From: Clostridia bacterium
Lineage (GTDB): Bacteria > Bacillota > Clostridia > Christensenellales > Maliibacteriaceae
Reading direction: 5' to 3'
Assembly: GCA_017935825.1 (NCBI GenBank)
Contig: JAGBGW010000097.1
Span: 1 to 5,741 of the forward strand
Length of the DNA: 5,741 nt
Positions 1 through 5,741 of the stretch are shown one piece after another; the stretch's first letter is position 1; every line of letters begins with the position of its first letter. Below the pieces are notes generated by a model that was given only the letters and a program-made list of their open reading frames with translations, was not told the DNA's origin and ran no database searches. The translations under genes and the position numbers were made by a program.

Positions 1-425
1 ACCTGCGCGCCAAAGGCATCCGAGGAAGTAAAGCAATTCATGTGGATGCTGATAACGTAGTCCGCATTCGTTTCCCGTATCATCTGCGCGCGGCGCTGCA
101 TGTCCTGCCGCTTCTGCTCCCCCGAGGCGGTGTCTTCGTCGTACAGACCACCGTCATTCTCGCGTGTCATCTGCACGGTGACCCCTGCTTCTTCCAACAA
201 CTTCTGCAGCTTTTGGGCGATGGCAAGGTTCAACTCATCCTCGCGCGCGCCAAGCACCCAGCCCACCGCGCCTGCATCGATGCCGCCATGCCCTGCATCG
301 ATCAAAACTGTCTTTCCTGCCAGGGGATGGGGCAAAATCTCCCCTGCCGCCTGCGCCGAACCAAAATCTCCCAAAAGGACAACCGTCAGAACAAACGCAA
401 GCGCAATGGCAATGTATCGTTTCAT
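1..425 (-). CDS. cwlD: N-acetylmuramoyl-L-alanine amidase, CwlD-like (Amidase_3), N-terminal part
   Basis: Zinc-dependent amidase of the Amidase_3 family, which cleaves the bond between N-acetylmuramic acid and the stem peptide. CwlD acts in forming muramic-delta-lactam in the spore cortex. Seen: ATG at 425 and 141 complete codons, cut by the left edge of the window. Residues 1-27 form a signal peptide or membrane anchor (MKRY, a hydrophobic stretch, then SAQAA). The catalytic domain begins at about residue 36. VLIDAGHGG supplies zinc ligand His46; REDELNLAIA supplies the expected Glu62, four residues before the conserved Asn; VISIHMN supplies His128; the visible part ends in FGAQ, matching the family's GAQ motif. 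The missing part should hold the catalytic Glu and the C terminus. A GAGGTGG ribosome binding site lies four bases before ATG. The family is certain; CwlD rather than another short secreted amidase is inferred from size and motif spacing. Confidence 0.88.
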   Translation of the reverse strand, partial: MKRYIAIALAFVLTVVLLGDFGSAQAAGEILPHPLAGKTVLIDAGHGGIDAGAVGWVLGAREDELNLAIAQKLQKLLEEAGVTVQMTRENDGGLYDEDTASGEQKRQDMQRRAQMIRETNADYVISIHMNCFTSSDAFGAQ

Positions 426-539
426 GCAACCACCTCTTTTTTATCTATGCGGCAATTCCTGCAAAATGCCAAGGAAATCCGCCGCCGCTGTCGAATACAA
501 CATCGTAGCATTTATATATAGGAAAGAAGGACGGAACAT
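426..539. promoter_or_regulatory. Divergent promoter region between cwlD-like gene and phosphodiesterase gene
   Basis: This spacer separates two divergent genes, so it should hold both promoters. Minus strand: TTGGCA (467-472) and CATAGA (444-449) with a 17-bp spacer form a candidate for the amidase gene. The -35 is good and the -10 is weak. A -10 beginning CATA also recalls sporulation sigma factors (SigE/SigG), which would suit cwlD, but I cannot fit a convincing sporulation -35. Plus strand: the AT-rich TATATATA (513-520) could be the -10 for the phosphodiesterase gene, but no good -35 is present and it lies very near the AGAAGG ribosome binding site (525-530). No terminator or small gene is seen here. 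Confidence 0.35.
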
Positions 540-1274
540 ATGAATCTTTCTTGGCTCACCGATACCCCCATTGCCCATCGTGGTCTGCATAACGACCAGT
601 ACCCCGAAAACTCCTTCGGCGCCTTTGTGCGCGGTGCACAGGCAGGCTATAATCTGGAGCTGGACGTGCATTTGACCCGCGACGGCGAGATCGTGGTGGT
701 GCATGATGAAAATATGAAGCGCGTTACCGGCGAGGACATCCTTATCACCGCCTGCGACCGTGACACCTGGCGCGGCTTGAAGCTTTGCGGCACGGAAGAA
801 GGCATCCCCACATTGCAGGAAGTACTGGATATGGTGGCAGGGCGCGTGGGTCTTGTCATCGAGATCAAGAAGGACAAGTGCTACGAAGTGGGCGTGCTGG
901 AAGAAAAGCTGGTGGCACAGCTGGCAGAGTATAAAGGAAACTTTGTCATCAAGAGCTTTGACCCCTACGTGGTGGGCTGGATGCGCAAGCATGCCCCCCA
1001 CATTGTCACAGGTCAGCTGGCAAGCAATTTTGAGGATGAGGAGAAGTACTCCTTCTTCGTGCGCTTCATCGGCAAGCACCTTTTGATGCTGCCCTTCAAC
1101 CACGCACAGTTCGTCTCCTTTGAGGCAGCCAACCTGCCCAACCGTGCCGTCGCACGCTGCAAAAAGCGCGGTATGCCCATTTTGGCATGGACGATTCGTT
1201 CTCAGGAGCAGGCAGACCGTGCGCTTCAGTACGCCGACGTGATCATCTTTGAAAAGTTCATCCCCCAGGCATAA
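540..1274 (+). CDS. Glycerophosphodiester phosphodiesterase (GDPD family), cytoplasmic
   Basis: Hydrolyses glycerophosphodiesters (deacylated phospholipids such as glycerophosphocholine) to sn-glycerol-3-phosphate and an alcohol. 244 residues, close to the E. coli cytoplasmic enzyme UgpQ (about 247), with no signal peptide or membrane segment. GDPD TIM-barrel signatures appear in order: AHRG (catalytic His13, Arg14), PENS (Glu23), ELDVHLTRDG (metal ligands Glu40 and Asp42), VVHDENMKRVTG (second catalytic His55), IEIK (Glu108), VIKSFDP (about 136-142) and AWTI (Trp217). It ends in DVIIFEKFIP where E. coli-type members have a TDxP-like motif; the active-site residues are intact, so it should be active. 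ATG is preceded by AGAAGG at a 9-base spacing. It is the only plus-strand gene here, flanked by a divergent gene and a convergent terminator, so it is probably monocistronic. No glp or ugp transport genes are visible, so the exact substrate is unknown. Confidence 0.95.
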   Translation: MNLSWLTDTPIAHRGLHNDQYPENSFGAFVRGAQAGYNLELDVHLTRDGEIVVVHDENMKRVTGEDILITACDRDTWRGLKLCGTEEGIPTLQEVLDMVAGRVGLVIEIKKDKCYEVGVLEEKLVAQLAEYKGNFVIKSFDPYVVGWMRKHAPHIVTGQLASNFEDEEKYSFFVRFIGKHLLMLPFNHAQFVSFEAANLPNRAVARCKKRGMPILAWTIRSQEQADRALQYADVIIFEKFIPQA

Positions 1275-1275
1275 A

Positions 1276-1356
1276 GTTTAATTGTAAACCAAAAGTTTAG
1301 ATAAGAAAAACCCCGTATTTCTTAGGAAATACGGGGTTTTGTTTTAATTGTAAACC
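1276..1356. repeat. 14-bp direct repeat flanking the terminator
   Basis: TTTAATTGTAAACC occurs exactly at 1277-1290 and 1343-1356, on either side of the terminator hairpin. The first copy extends one base to form the small inverted repeat GTTTA-ATTG-TAAAC (1276-1289). A further GTTTA at 1295-1299 can pair with TAAAC of either copy, so the terminator stem sits inside a longer imperfect palindrome. The second copy ends directly at the tsaD stop codon. Function unknown; it could be a structural extension of the terminator or a local duplication. Confidence 0.7.
1307..1340. terminator. Bidirectional Rho-independent terminator
   Basis: A perfect 15-bp stem (1307-1321 with 1326-1340, core CCCCGTATTTC) closes on the four-base loop TTAG. 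On the plus strand the stem ends in TTTT and continues GTTTTAATT. On the minus strand it ends in TTTT and continues TCTTATC. Both sides therefore have a U-rich tail, and the hairpin can end transcripts of the phosphodiesterase gene (plus) and tsaD (minus), which converge here. Confidence 0.93.
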
Positions 1357-2466
1357 TTAGTGACTAATATCCAAAACTGCGGCGGCATTCAGCGTCATGT
1401 CGTGCAGTTTGCCTGCGCGGATGGCGTAATACCCTGCCGATGCGATCATTGCCGCGTTGTCGGTGCAAAGCGAAGGCTTGGGAATGCAAAGATCAAAGTG
1501 GCGGCGACGGGAAAGCTCTTCCATCCGATTGCGCAGTGCGCTGTTGCTGGCAACACCGCCCACGACGGCAAGCTTTCGCACGCCTGTCTGATCCATGGCA
1601 CGAAGTGCGCGGGAAGACAGTGCATCCACCACAGCCTTCTGGAAGCTGGCGGCGATATCCGCCCGGGAGTGACCGCTTGCCGCTTCGATGAATCTTGCGT
1701 TGGAGGAGATGCTGCCATCTGCCAATGCCATGTTTTCAACGCTTTGGATGACTGCGGTCTTGAGCCCTGAAAAGCTCATATCAAGGGGTGCGTTCTTCAC
1801 GCTTGCCACGGGATAGCGAATGGCGGAAGCATCACCCTGTTTTGCCAGACGGTCGATCTCGGGACCGCCGGGGTACGGCAGACCAAGCACGCGTGCCACC
1901 TTGTCAAAGGCCTCCCCTGCGGAGTCGTCGCGGGTACGACCGAGCCATTCGATATCATCATAATCGCGCACGAGAGCTAAGTGGGAGTGTCCACCCGATA
2001 CCACCAGTGCGATAAAGGGCGGCTGCCAATCTTCTCTTTCAAGATAAGAAGCTGCGATGTGACCTTTGATGTGATGCACACCCACCAGCGGAATACCGCG
2101 GGAAAATGCCAGTGCCTTGGCACAGGACACGCCCGAAAGCAGTGCGCCCACAAGACCGGGGCCGCAGGTGACGGCAATGGCATCGATATCATCGAAGGTA
2201 ACGCCTGCATTTTCCATGGCGCGATCCACCACGTCGTCGATGGAGCGCAGGTGACTTCGTGCCGCAACCTCGGGCACCACGCCGCCGTATTTGCGATGTT
2301 CCATGATCTGGCTGTCCGCATCGGCGGAAAGGATGATGCGGCCGTTTTTCACCACAGCGGATGCGGTGTCGTCGCAGGAAGATTCAAGTGCCAGAATCGT
2401 CAGATCCTGACATCGAGAAAGCTCCTTTTTCCAAAGGGCAACGTTGCTGTTATAGGGCACCTTCAT
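1357..2466 (-). CDS. tsaD: tRNA N6-adenosine threonylcarbamoyltransferase TsaD
   Basis: Transfers the threonylcarbamoyl group from threonylcarbamoyl-AMP (made by TsaC/TsaB-type enzymes) to A37 of tRNAs that read ANN codons, in complex with TsaB and TsaE in the cytoplasm. From ATG 2466 it is 369 residues; the family is usually about 335-345, so roughly 20 residues at the N terminus are extra. Landmarks: ILALESSCDDT (24-34, first strand of the ASKHA fold), PEVAARSH, CGPGLVGALLSG, HHIKGH with metal ligands His132 and His136, VSGGHSHL (157-163), DDSAGEAFDKVAR (180-192), FSGLKTA, VVGGVASN and TDNAAMIA with metal ligand Asp336. The body is intact. ATG 2466 overlaps the end of the upstream membrane-protein gene by 17 bases and has an AAGG only three bases away. 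A much better ribosome site (2422-2430) serves an ATG at 2413 that is one base out of frame, so the start is uncertain. The gene ends just before the bidirectional terminator. Confidence 0.95.
   Translation of the reverse strand: MKVPYNSNVALWKKELSRCQDLTILALESSCDDTASAVVKNGRIILSADADSQIMEHRKYGGVVPEVAARSHLRSIDDVVDRAMENAGVTFDDIDAIAVTCGPGLVGALLSGVSCAKALAFSRGIPLVGVHHIKGHIAASYLEREDWQPPFIALVVSGGHSHLALVRDYDDIEWLGRTRDDSAGEAFDKVARVLGLPYPGGPEIDRLAKQGDASAIRYPVASVKNAPLDMSFSGLKTAVIQSVENMALADGSISSNARFIEAASGHSRADIAASFQKAVVDALSSRALRAMDQTGVRKLAVVGGVASNSALRNRMEELSRRRHFDLCIPKPSLCTDNAAMIASAGYYAIRAGKLHDMTLNAAAVLDISH
2422..2430 (-). promoter_or_regulatory. Strong ribosome binding site before an out-of-frame tsaD ATG
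   Basis: AAAAAGGAG lies eight bases upstream of an ATG at 2413-2411, about 20 bases after the stop of the preceding gene: textbook spacing for a tsaD start. That ATG reads MSGSDDSGT and then stops. Removing one of the two G bases (minus strand) at 2406-2407 would make it read MSDLTILALESSCDDT, a typical TsaD N terminus. No ATG, GTG or TTG lies in the tsaD frame at a usable distance from this site. Confidence 0.6.
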
Positions 2467-3169
2467 CCACCTTCTTTCTACGGGTAAGTGCAAGCACGCA
2501 AAGCACACAGATCAGCACAATGCCTGCTGCAAAAATCAGCATGATATCGCGCGCGATGGTGGAAAAATACACCTCGGGCACAAGGTTGATCAGCACGTGG
2601 ATGGAACGATCCAGCAGCCACATGTCGTTGGAAAAGCTCACTTCGTGGAAGAAGAAAAACGCACGGGTAAAGTCGCGGCTGACCCAAAAGATCACCACTG
2701 CCAGCACCGCCGCCATCACGCCGTAGGTTACAAGCATGCTCTTTGCACAACGCTTTGCAAAATTTTCCTTTGCAAGGAAGAATGCGCCGATCAGGCTCAG
2801 TGCCGCGATCACAAGGCACCAATCCCTTGCAATAAACCCTGCGCGGAACATGAAGTACACGTCCACCATATGCAGTTTTTCCACCTCGGTGAAAACTTCT
2901 TTTTCCTCGCCGCGCAGTGCGATATCCGCCTGCAGGTCCAGGTCTTGTCGATCGCCCTTCAGATAATCCACAAGCGCCTCGGTGATCATTTCCACCGTTT
3001 CCTCGGATGCGCCGATCGTCTGGGCAGTACCGAGCTTTTCATGGGATCGCATAAAGTAGTTCTTATTCAATCCCGTCATCTGCACGCTGGTCATAAGAAG
3101 CACAAGTGCAAGGCAAATGGCTGCCACAACACACAGCGCGGCAGATGCCGCCTTTGCAAACTTCTTCAT
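2450..3169 (-). CDS. Lit-like / DUF1461 (TIGR01906) four-helix integral membrane protein
   Basis: 239 residues. Hydrophobic segments at about 8-30, 116-133, 144-164 and 208-229 give four membrane helices, with a hydrophilic extracytoplasmic region of about 85 residues between the first two and a basic tail (TRRKK). Motifs EVEKLHMVDV (Glu97, His100, Asp103) and FFFFHEVSFSNDMW (His175, Glu176, Asn181, Trp184), then a Pro in LVPEVYF (198), fit the DUF1461 family. That family includes Lit, the lipoprotein intramolecular transacylase of Enterococcus and Bacillus, which moves an acyl chain within lipoproteins to give the lyso form; Lit uses two conserved histidines, probably equivalent to His100 and His175. 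Lit activity is inferred, since many clostridial relatives are untested. A strong AAAGGAGG lies six bases before ATG. The gene follows prfB by 77 bases and overlaps or closely precedes tsaD, suggesting co-transcription. Confidence 0.82.
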   Translation of the reverse strand: MKKFAKAASAALCVVAAICLALVLLMTSVQMTGLNKNYFMRSHEKLGTAQTIGASEETVEMITEALVDYLKGDRQDLDLQADIALRGEEKEVFTEVEKLHMVDVYFMFRAGFIARDWCLVIAALSLIGAFFLAKENFAKRCAKSMLVTYGVMAAVLAVVIFWVSRDFTRAFFFFHEVSFSNDMWLLDRSIHVLINLVPEVYFSTIARDIMLIFAAGIVLICVLCVLALTRRKKVDEGAL

Positions 3170-3207
3170 GGAGCGCCTCCTTTAAATCTGGCTTAAATCA
3201 AATATTA

Positions 3208-3226
3208 GGGCGGAAATGCTCCGCCC
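3208..3226 (-). terminator. GC-rich hairpin after prfB, possible weak terminator
   Basis: A perfect 7-bp stem, GGGCGGA with TCCGCCC, and a five-base loop lie 21 bases downstream of the prfB stop. On the minus strand it is followed by TAATATTTGATTT, which is T-rich but broken, so termination is likely partial. It may reduce read-through into the membrane-protein gene. A TAATAT just after the hairpin could also act as a -10 for that gene, with TTGGGG 16 bases upstream, but this is weak. Confidence 0.45.
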
Positions 3227-3246
3227 CAAGTATGGTTATTCTGCTA

Positions 3247-4345
3247 TCAGGACATGATCAGGTATGCGCGGACAAACTCTTCCAGTTCGCCGTTCATGAC
3301 CTTGTCGATGTTGCCCATTTCCACACCGGTTCTGTGGTCCTTGACCATCTGGTAGGGGTGGAACACGTAGGAACGGATCTGGCTGCCCCACTCGATCTTT
3401 TTCAGGTCACCCTGAATCTCGGCAAGCTTTTCCATCTGCTCGCGTTCCTTCAACTCTGCCAGCTTGCTTCGAAGCATGCGCATTGCCGTTTCACGGTTCT
3501 GGATCTGGCTGCGCTCGTTCTGGCATGCGACAACGATACCCGTGGGAAGATGGGTGATGCGGATCGCAGATTCGGTTTTATTGACGTGCTGACCGCCTGC
3601 ACCGCTGGAACGGTAGGTATCCACGCGCAGGTCTTCGGGACGGATTTCGATCTCGCCGTCGTCTTCCAGTTCGGGCATGACGTCAACAGAGGAGAAGGAA
3701 GTCTGACGACGTGCGGCAGCATCAAAGGGAGAGATACGAACCAGACGGTGTACGCCCTTTTCTGCACGCAGGTAGCCATAGACATACTCGCCTTCCACGC
3801 GCATGGTGACGGACTTGATGCCTGCTTCATCACCTTCGTGGAAGTCAAGAACGGTGGTCTTCCAACCCTTCTTTTCACAATAATAGTTATACATGCGGTA
3901 CAGCATCTGCGCCCAGTCCTGCGCCTCGGTGCCGCCTGCGCCTGCCTGAATGGAAATAATCGCATTGTTGGCATCGTACTGACCGGAAAGCAGTGCATCG
4001 ATGTGCAGTTCTTCCGCACGCTCGGAAAGTTCGTCGACTTCGGAAGCCAGCTCCTCGCCCATCTCGTCGTCTTCTTCCAGCATCAGCATTTCCATCAGGT
4101 CAAATGCATCGTCACAGCGCTTGCGAAGTCCTTCGTAGCGGTTGATGGTGGTGTCCAAAATCTTGACACGACGGTTCACCTTCTGTGCCACCTGCATATC
4201 GCCCCAAAATGCGGGATCTTCCTGTTGTTTTTGCAGTTCACTTAACTCGGCCTTCATTGCATCCGGGTTAAAGTGACCCACCTGCCTCTTTGATGATCTG
4301 GTCGATGTTCTGCAGCTTGCTGCGCAAAGAATCGAAATCAATCAC
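3247..4345 (-). CDS. prfB: Peptide chain release factor 2 (RF2), made by +1 programmed frameshift
   Basis: RF2 recognises UAA and UGA in the ribosomal A site and triggers peptide release. Translation is assigned to GTG 4345, with AAAGGA ten bases upstream (an in-frame GTG at 4354 is too close to it). The first 25 codons read MIDFDSLRSKLQNIDQ, then ending GGSL, and stop at TAA 4268-4270. A +1 shift at CTT TAA C continues as NPDAMKAEL and gives 365 residues in total, the same length as E. coli RF2. The stop-codon recognition motif SPF falls at 205-207 and the catalytic GGQ at 250-252, the same positions as in E. coli. DPAFWGD and the acidic coiled region (about 80-112) mark domain 1, and RSSGAGGQHVNKTESA the core. 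It lies 161 bases after secA. The shift site carries UAA where UGA is usual; otherwise the gene is intact, so I do not call it a pseudogene. Confidence 0.97.
4267..4285 (-). promoter_or_regulatory. prfB +1 frameshift site with UAA stop
   Basis: The minus strand reads GCA GGT GGG TCA CTT TAA C. The parts match the known RF2 recoding site: an internal Shine-Dalgarno-like AGGTGGG, a three-base spacer, the slippery CTT, then an in-frame stop followed by C. The peptidyl tRNA slips from CTT to TTT and the next codon is AAC (Asn, where the usual GAC gives Asp). In E. coli and most bacteria the stop is UGA, which only RF2 reads, giving autoregulation. Here it is UAA, which RF1 also reads. Confidence 0.92.
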
Positions 4346-4360
4346 CCTACTCACATCCTT

Positions 4361-4417
4361 TCAAAAGCAAAGAATATTGTTACATGCCTTTGTGAGGCTC
4401 TCCCCCACGGGCGGCAT
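4361..4417 (-). CDS. Possible 18-codon leader ORF upstream of prfB
   Basis: ATG 4417 opens a short frame reading MPPVGESLTKACNNILCF and ending in TGA at 4361-4363. AAGGG (4425-4429) lies seven bases before it, a plausible ribosome site. The frame is the same as prfB, whose GTG follows 15 bases after the TGA, and the prfB AAAGGA site touches this stop. It could couple translation to prfB or be chance; no homologue is recognised. Codon use tells little at this length. Confidence 0.25.
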   Translation of the reverse strand: MPPVGESLTKACNNILCF

Positions 4418-4444
4418 ATATGTACCCTTTTTTCTATCGCAAAA

Positions 4445-4463
4445 TCGAAGGGATTTTCTTCGA
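4445..4463 (-). terminator. Weak hairpin between secA and prfB
   Basis: TCGAAG and CTTCGA form a 6-bp stem with a seven-base loop, followed by TTTTGCGA on the minus strand. It lies about 45 bases after the secA stop. The stem is short and the T run is only four bases, so it may be a weak terminator of secA, a leader structure of prfB, or nothing. Read-through into prfB seems likely. Confidence 0.25.
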
Positions 4464-4481
4464 AAGCAATAACCGTTACTT

Positions 4482-4490
4482 ATTTTACCA
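4482..4490 (-). promoter_or_regulatory. Candidate extended -10 promoter for prfB
   Basis: TGGTAAAAT on the minus strand fits an extended -10 (TGnTATAAT, one mismatch in the hexamer). No good -35 is seen (CTGATT at a 17-bp spacing). Transcription would begin near 4475 and give a leader of about 130 bases before prfB. A second weak pair, TTGCGA and TATATG with a 16-bp spacer, lies nearer the gene. prfB may also be read from secA. Confidence 0.35.
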
Positions 4491-4506
4491 TGAAATCCGC
4501 ACAAAA

Positions 4507-5741
4507 TCAGCCTTTTGCACCATTTGCACCGCAGCAATTTTTATATTTTTTGCCGCTGCCGCAGGGGCAAGGGTCGTTTCTGCCCACTTTTTTCTCCACA
4601 GAGACAGGCGTTCTTGACGGCATCTGCCCTGCAAGGGGGCGGTTTTGTGCAATGGGCTTACGCACGCGGGGCGTTTTTTCCACGCGCAGACCCATGTAGG
4701 CTGCAAGGGTGGTCTCGCGGATGGTGTCGATCATTTGGTCGAACATGCCGAAGCCTTCTATGTTATATGCCTGCACGGGGTCGGTCTGACCGTAGGCTCT
4801 GAGGGTAATGCCCTGGCGCAGCTGATGCATGGCATCGATATGATCCATCCAGCGTGCATCGACGATTCTAAGCAATATCATGCGCTCGATCTCACGGGGA
4901 TCAAGACCGTTTTCCCTGATATAGGCTTCCTTGGCTTCGTAGGCTTCGTGTGCCTTTTCCTGCAGTGCTTCAGTCAAAGACTTCACATTGTAGGAAGAAA
5001 CATCCTCCAGCACATCGCCCAAGTCGAAGTACTTCCTGCAGTAGGCGATAAGGCCTTCCACATCCCAGTCTTCGGTATGACGTGCACCTGCGGTGTAGGT
5101 CTGCACCGCATCGGATACAAGGGAATCCAGCATGGAAAGCATGTTTTCCTTCATGTCGCTGCCGGTCAAGACCTGACGGCGCTGGTCGTAGATGATCTCG
5201 CGCTGCTTGTTCATGACGTCGTCGTACTGCAGAACGTGCTTACGGATGTTGAAGTTGTTGTACTCCACACGCTTTTGCGCCGCCTCGATCTGACGGGAAA
5301 GCATGCCGTATTCAAGCCGCACTTCCTCATCCATGCCCACGCGCTCCAAAATGGTGGTGATCTTCTCACCGCCGAACAGGCGCATGATGTCGTCCTCCAG
5401 CGCAATGAAGAACTGGGAAGAACCCACGTCACCCTGTCGACCTGCACGGCCGCGCAGCTGGTTGTCGATACGACGGGATTCGTGGCGCTCGGTGCCGATG
5501 ATGTGCAGACCACCTGCCGCGATGACACGATCGTGCTCCACGTCGGTGACCTTCTTGTGCTTGGCAAGCAGTTCGCTGTAGACCTTGCGTGCGTTCAAAA
5601 TCTCTTCATCGTCGGTGTCGGCGTGACCCGTTGCAAGCTCGATCATCTCGGGGGTGAAGTCCATGCGAAGCATTTCGCTTCGTGCCATGAAGTCAGGGTT
5701 GCCGCCAAGCAGGATATCGGTACCACGGCCTGCCATGTTGG
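4507..5741 (-). CDS. secA: Preprotein translocase ATPase SecA, C-terminal part
   Basis: ATP-driven motor that pushes unfolded preproteins through SecYEG at the cytoplasmic membrane. The right edge cuts the gene; 410 codons to the TGA stop are visible, about half of a usual SecA. Counting from the Met of NMAGRGTDILLGG (5736): the second ATPase domain (NBD2) continues through GGLHIIGTERHESRRIDNQLRGRAGRQGD (about 75-103, helicase motif VI with the arginine fingers) and SSQFFIALEDDIMRLF. The helical scaffold and wing regions follow, with IEAAQKRVEYNNFNIRK, LQYDDVMNKQRE and WMDHIDAMHQLRQGITLRAYGQ DP (296-320). A linker rich in Arg and Pro leads to the SEC-C zinc motif CPC-GSGKKYKN-CC (Cys390, 392, 401, 402), which in other bacteria binds SecB or ribosomes and lipid. 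All visible motifs are intact. It is first in the secA-prfB order typical of Bacillota. Confidence 0.98.
   Translation of the reverse strand, partial: NMAGRGTDILLGGNPDFMARSEMLRMDFTPEMIELATGHADTDDEEILNARKVYSELLAKHKKVTDVEHDRVIAAGGLHIIGTERHESRRIDNQLRGRAGRQGDVGSSQFFIALEDDIMRLFGGEKITTILERVGMDEEVRLEYGMLSRQIEAAQKRVEYNNFNIRKHVLQYDDVMNKQREIIYDQRRQVLTGSDMKENMLSMLDSLVSDAVQTYTAGARHTEDWDVEGLIAYCRKYFDLGDVLEDVSSYNVKSLTEALQEKAHEAYEAKEAYIRENGLDPREIERMILLRIVDARWMDHIDAMHQLRQGITLRAYGQTDPVQAYNIEGFGMFDQMIDTIRETTLAAYMGLRVEKTPRVRKPIAQNRPLAGQMPSRTPVSVEKKVGRNDPCPCGSGKKYKNCCGANGAKG

Noticed and set aside
441..1103. 220-residue minus-strand open frame opposite the phosphodiesterase gene
   Set aside because: His- and Cys-rich shadow translation overlapping a clear GDPD gene, with no domain of its own.
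2384..2413. prfB-like +1 recoding at ACT TGA after ATG 2413 to express tsaD
   Set aside because: A shift there would skip LTILAL, the first strand of the TsaD fold, so the product would lack a core element.
1981..2487. 168-residue plus-strand frame opposite tsaD
   Set aside because: Antisense shadow of tsaD without domain or start signals.
2467..2508. tsaD start at ATG 2508
   Set aside because: It would add 14 residues (MCFACLHLPVERRW) lying wholly inside the membrane-protein gene, with no ribosome site; ATG 2466 is the better in-frame choice.
3106..4245. 379-residue plus-strand open frame antisense to prfB
   Set aside because: It is the complement of a certain gene, has no ribosome site or recognisable domain, and arises from codon bias.
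4268..4270. prfB as a pseudogene broken by an in-frame stop
   Set aside because: The stop lies at codon 26 within a canonical slippery site with an internal Shine-Dalgarno-like element, and the product has exactly the E. coli length and motif positions.
3247..4341. prfB as a gene starting at the TTG near 4341 with an N terminus reading MISILCAASC
   Set aside because: This is the +1 frame read upstream of the shift site and gives a meaningless N terminus. The zero frame from GTG 4345 gives a normal RF2 start, so frameshifting explains the gene better.

Overview
The window looks like ordinary chromosome from a spore-forming, Gram-positive Bacillota (Firmicutes), probably class Clostridia, with moderate G+C. 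Evidence: a CwlD-type spore-cortex amidase, a secA-prfB gene pair, SecA with a C-terminal Cys zinc motif, a Lit-like (DUF1461) membrane protein and strong AGGAGG-type ribosome binding sites. I see no phage, transposon, CRISPR array, tRNA or rRNA. The species cannot be named from this sequence.

Layout: the left edge (1-425, minus) holds the N-terminal 141 codons of a cwlD-like amidase. A 114-bp divergent spacer follows, then a single plus-strand gene for a cytoplasmic glycerophosphodiester phosphodiesterase (540-1274). An 82-bp convergent spacer carries a strong bidirectional terminator between two copies of a 14-bp repeat. The rest is a minus-strand cluster, read from right to left: secA (C-terminal 410 codons, running off the right edge), prfB (release factor 2), a four-helix Lit/DUF1461-like membrane protein, and tsaD.

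The genes are mostly core functions: protein export (SecA), translation termination (RF2), tRNA t6A modification (TsaD), a possible lipoprotein-modifying membrane enzyme, phospholipid head-group salvage, and cortex peptidoglycan processing. secA-prfB adjacency is common in Bacillota. tsaD overlaps or closely follows the membrane-protein gene, which suggests co-transcription.

I found no new multi-gene system. The points most worth checking are: (1) prfB needs a +1 programmed frameshift, but its in-frame stop is UAA, not the usual UGA; (2) the start of tsaD is ambiguous, because the best Shine-Dalgarno/ATG pair is exactly one base out of frame with an otherwise intact gene; (3) a possible 18-codon leader ORF lies directly upstream of and in frame with prfB, ending in UGA within the prfB ribosome binding region.
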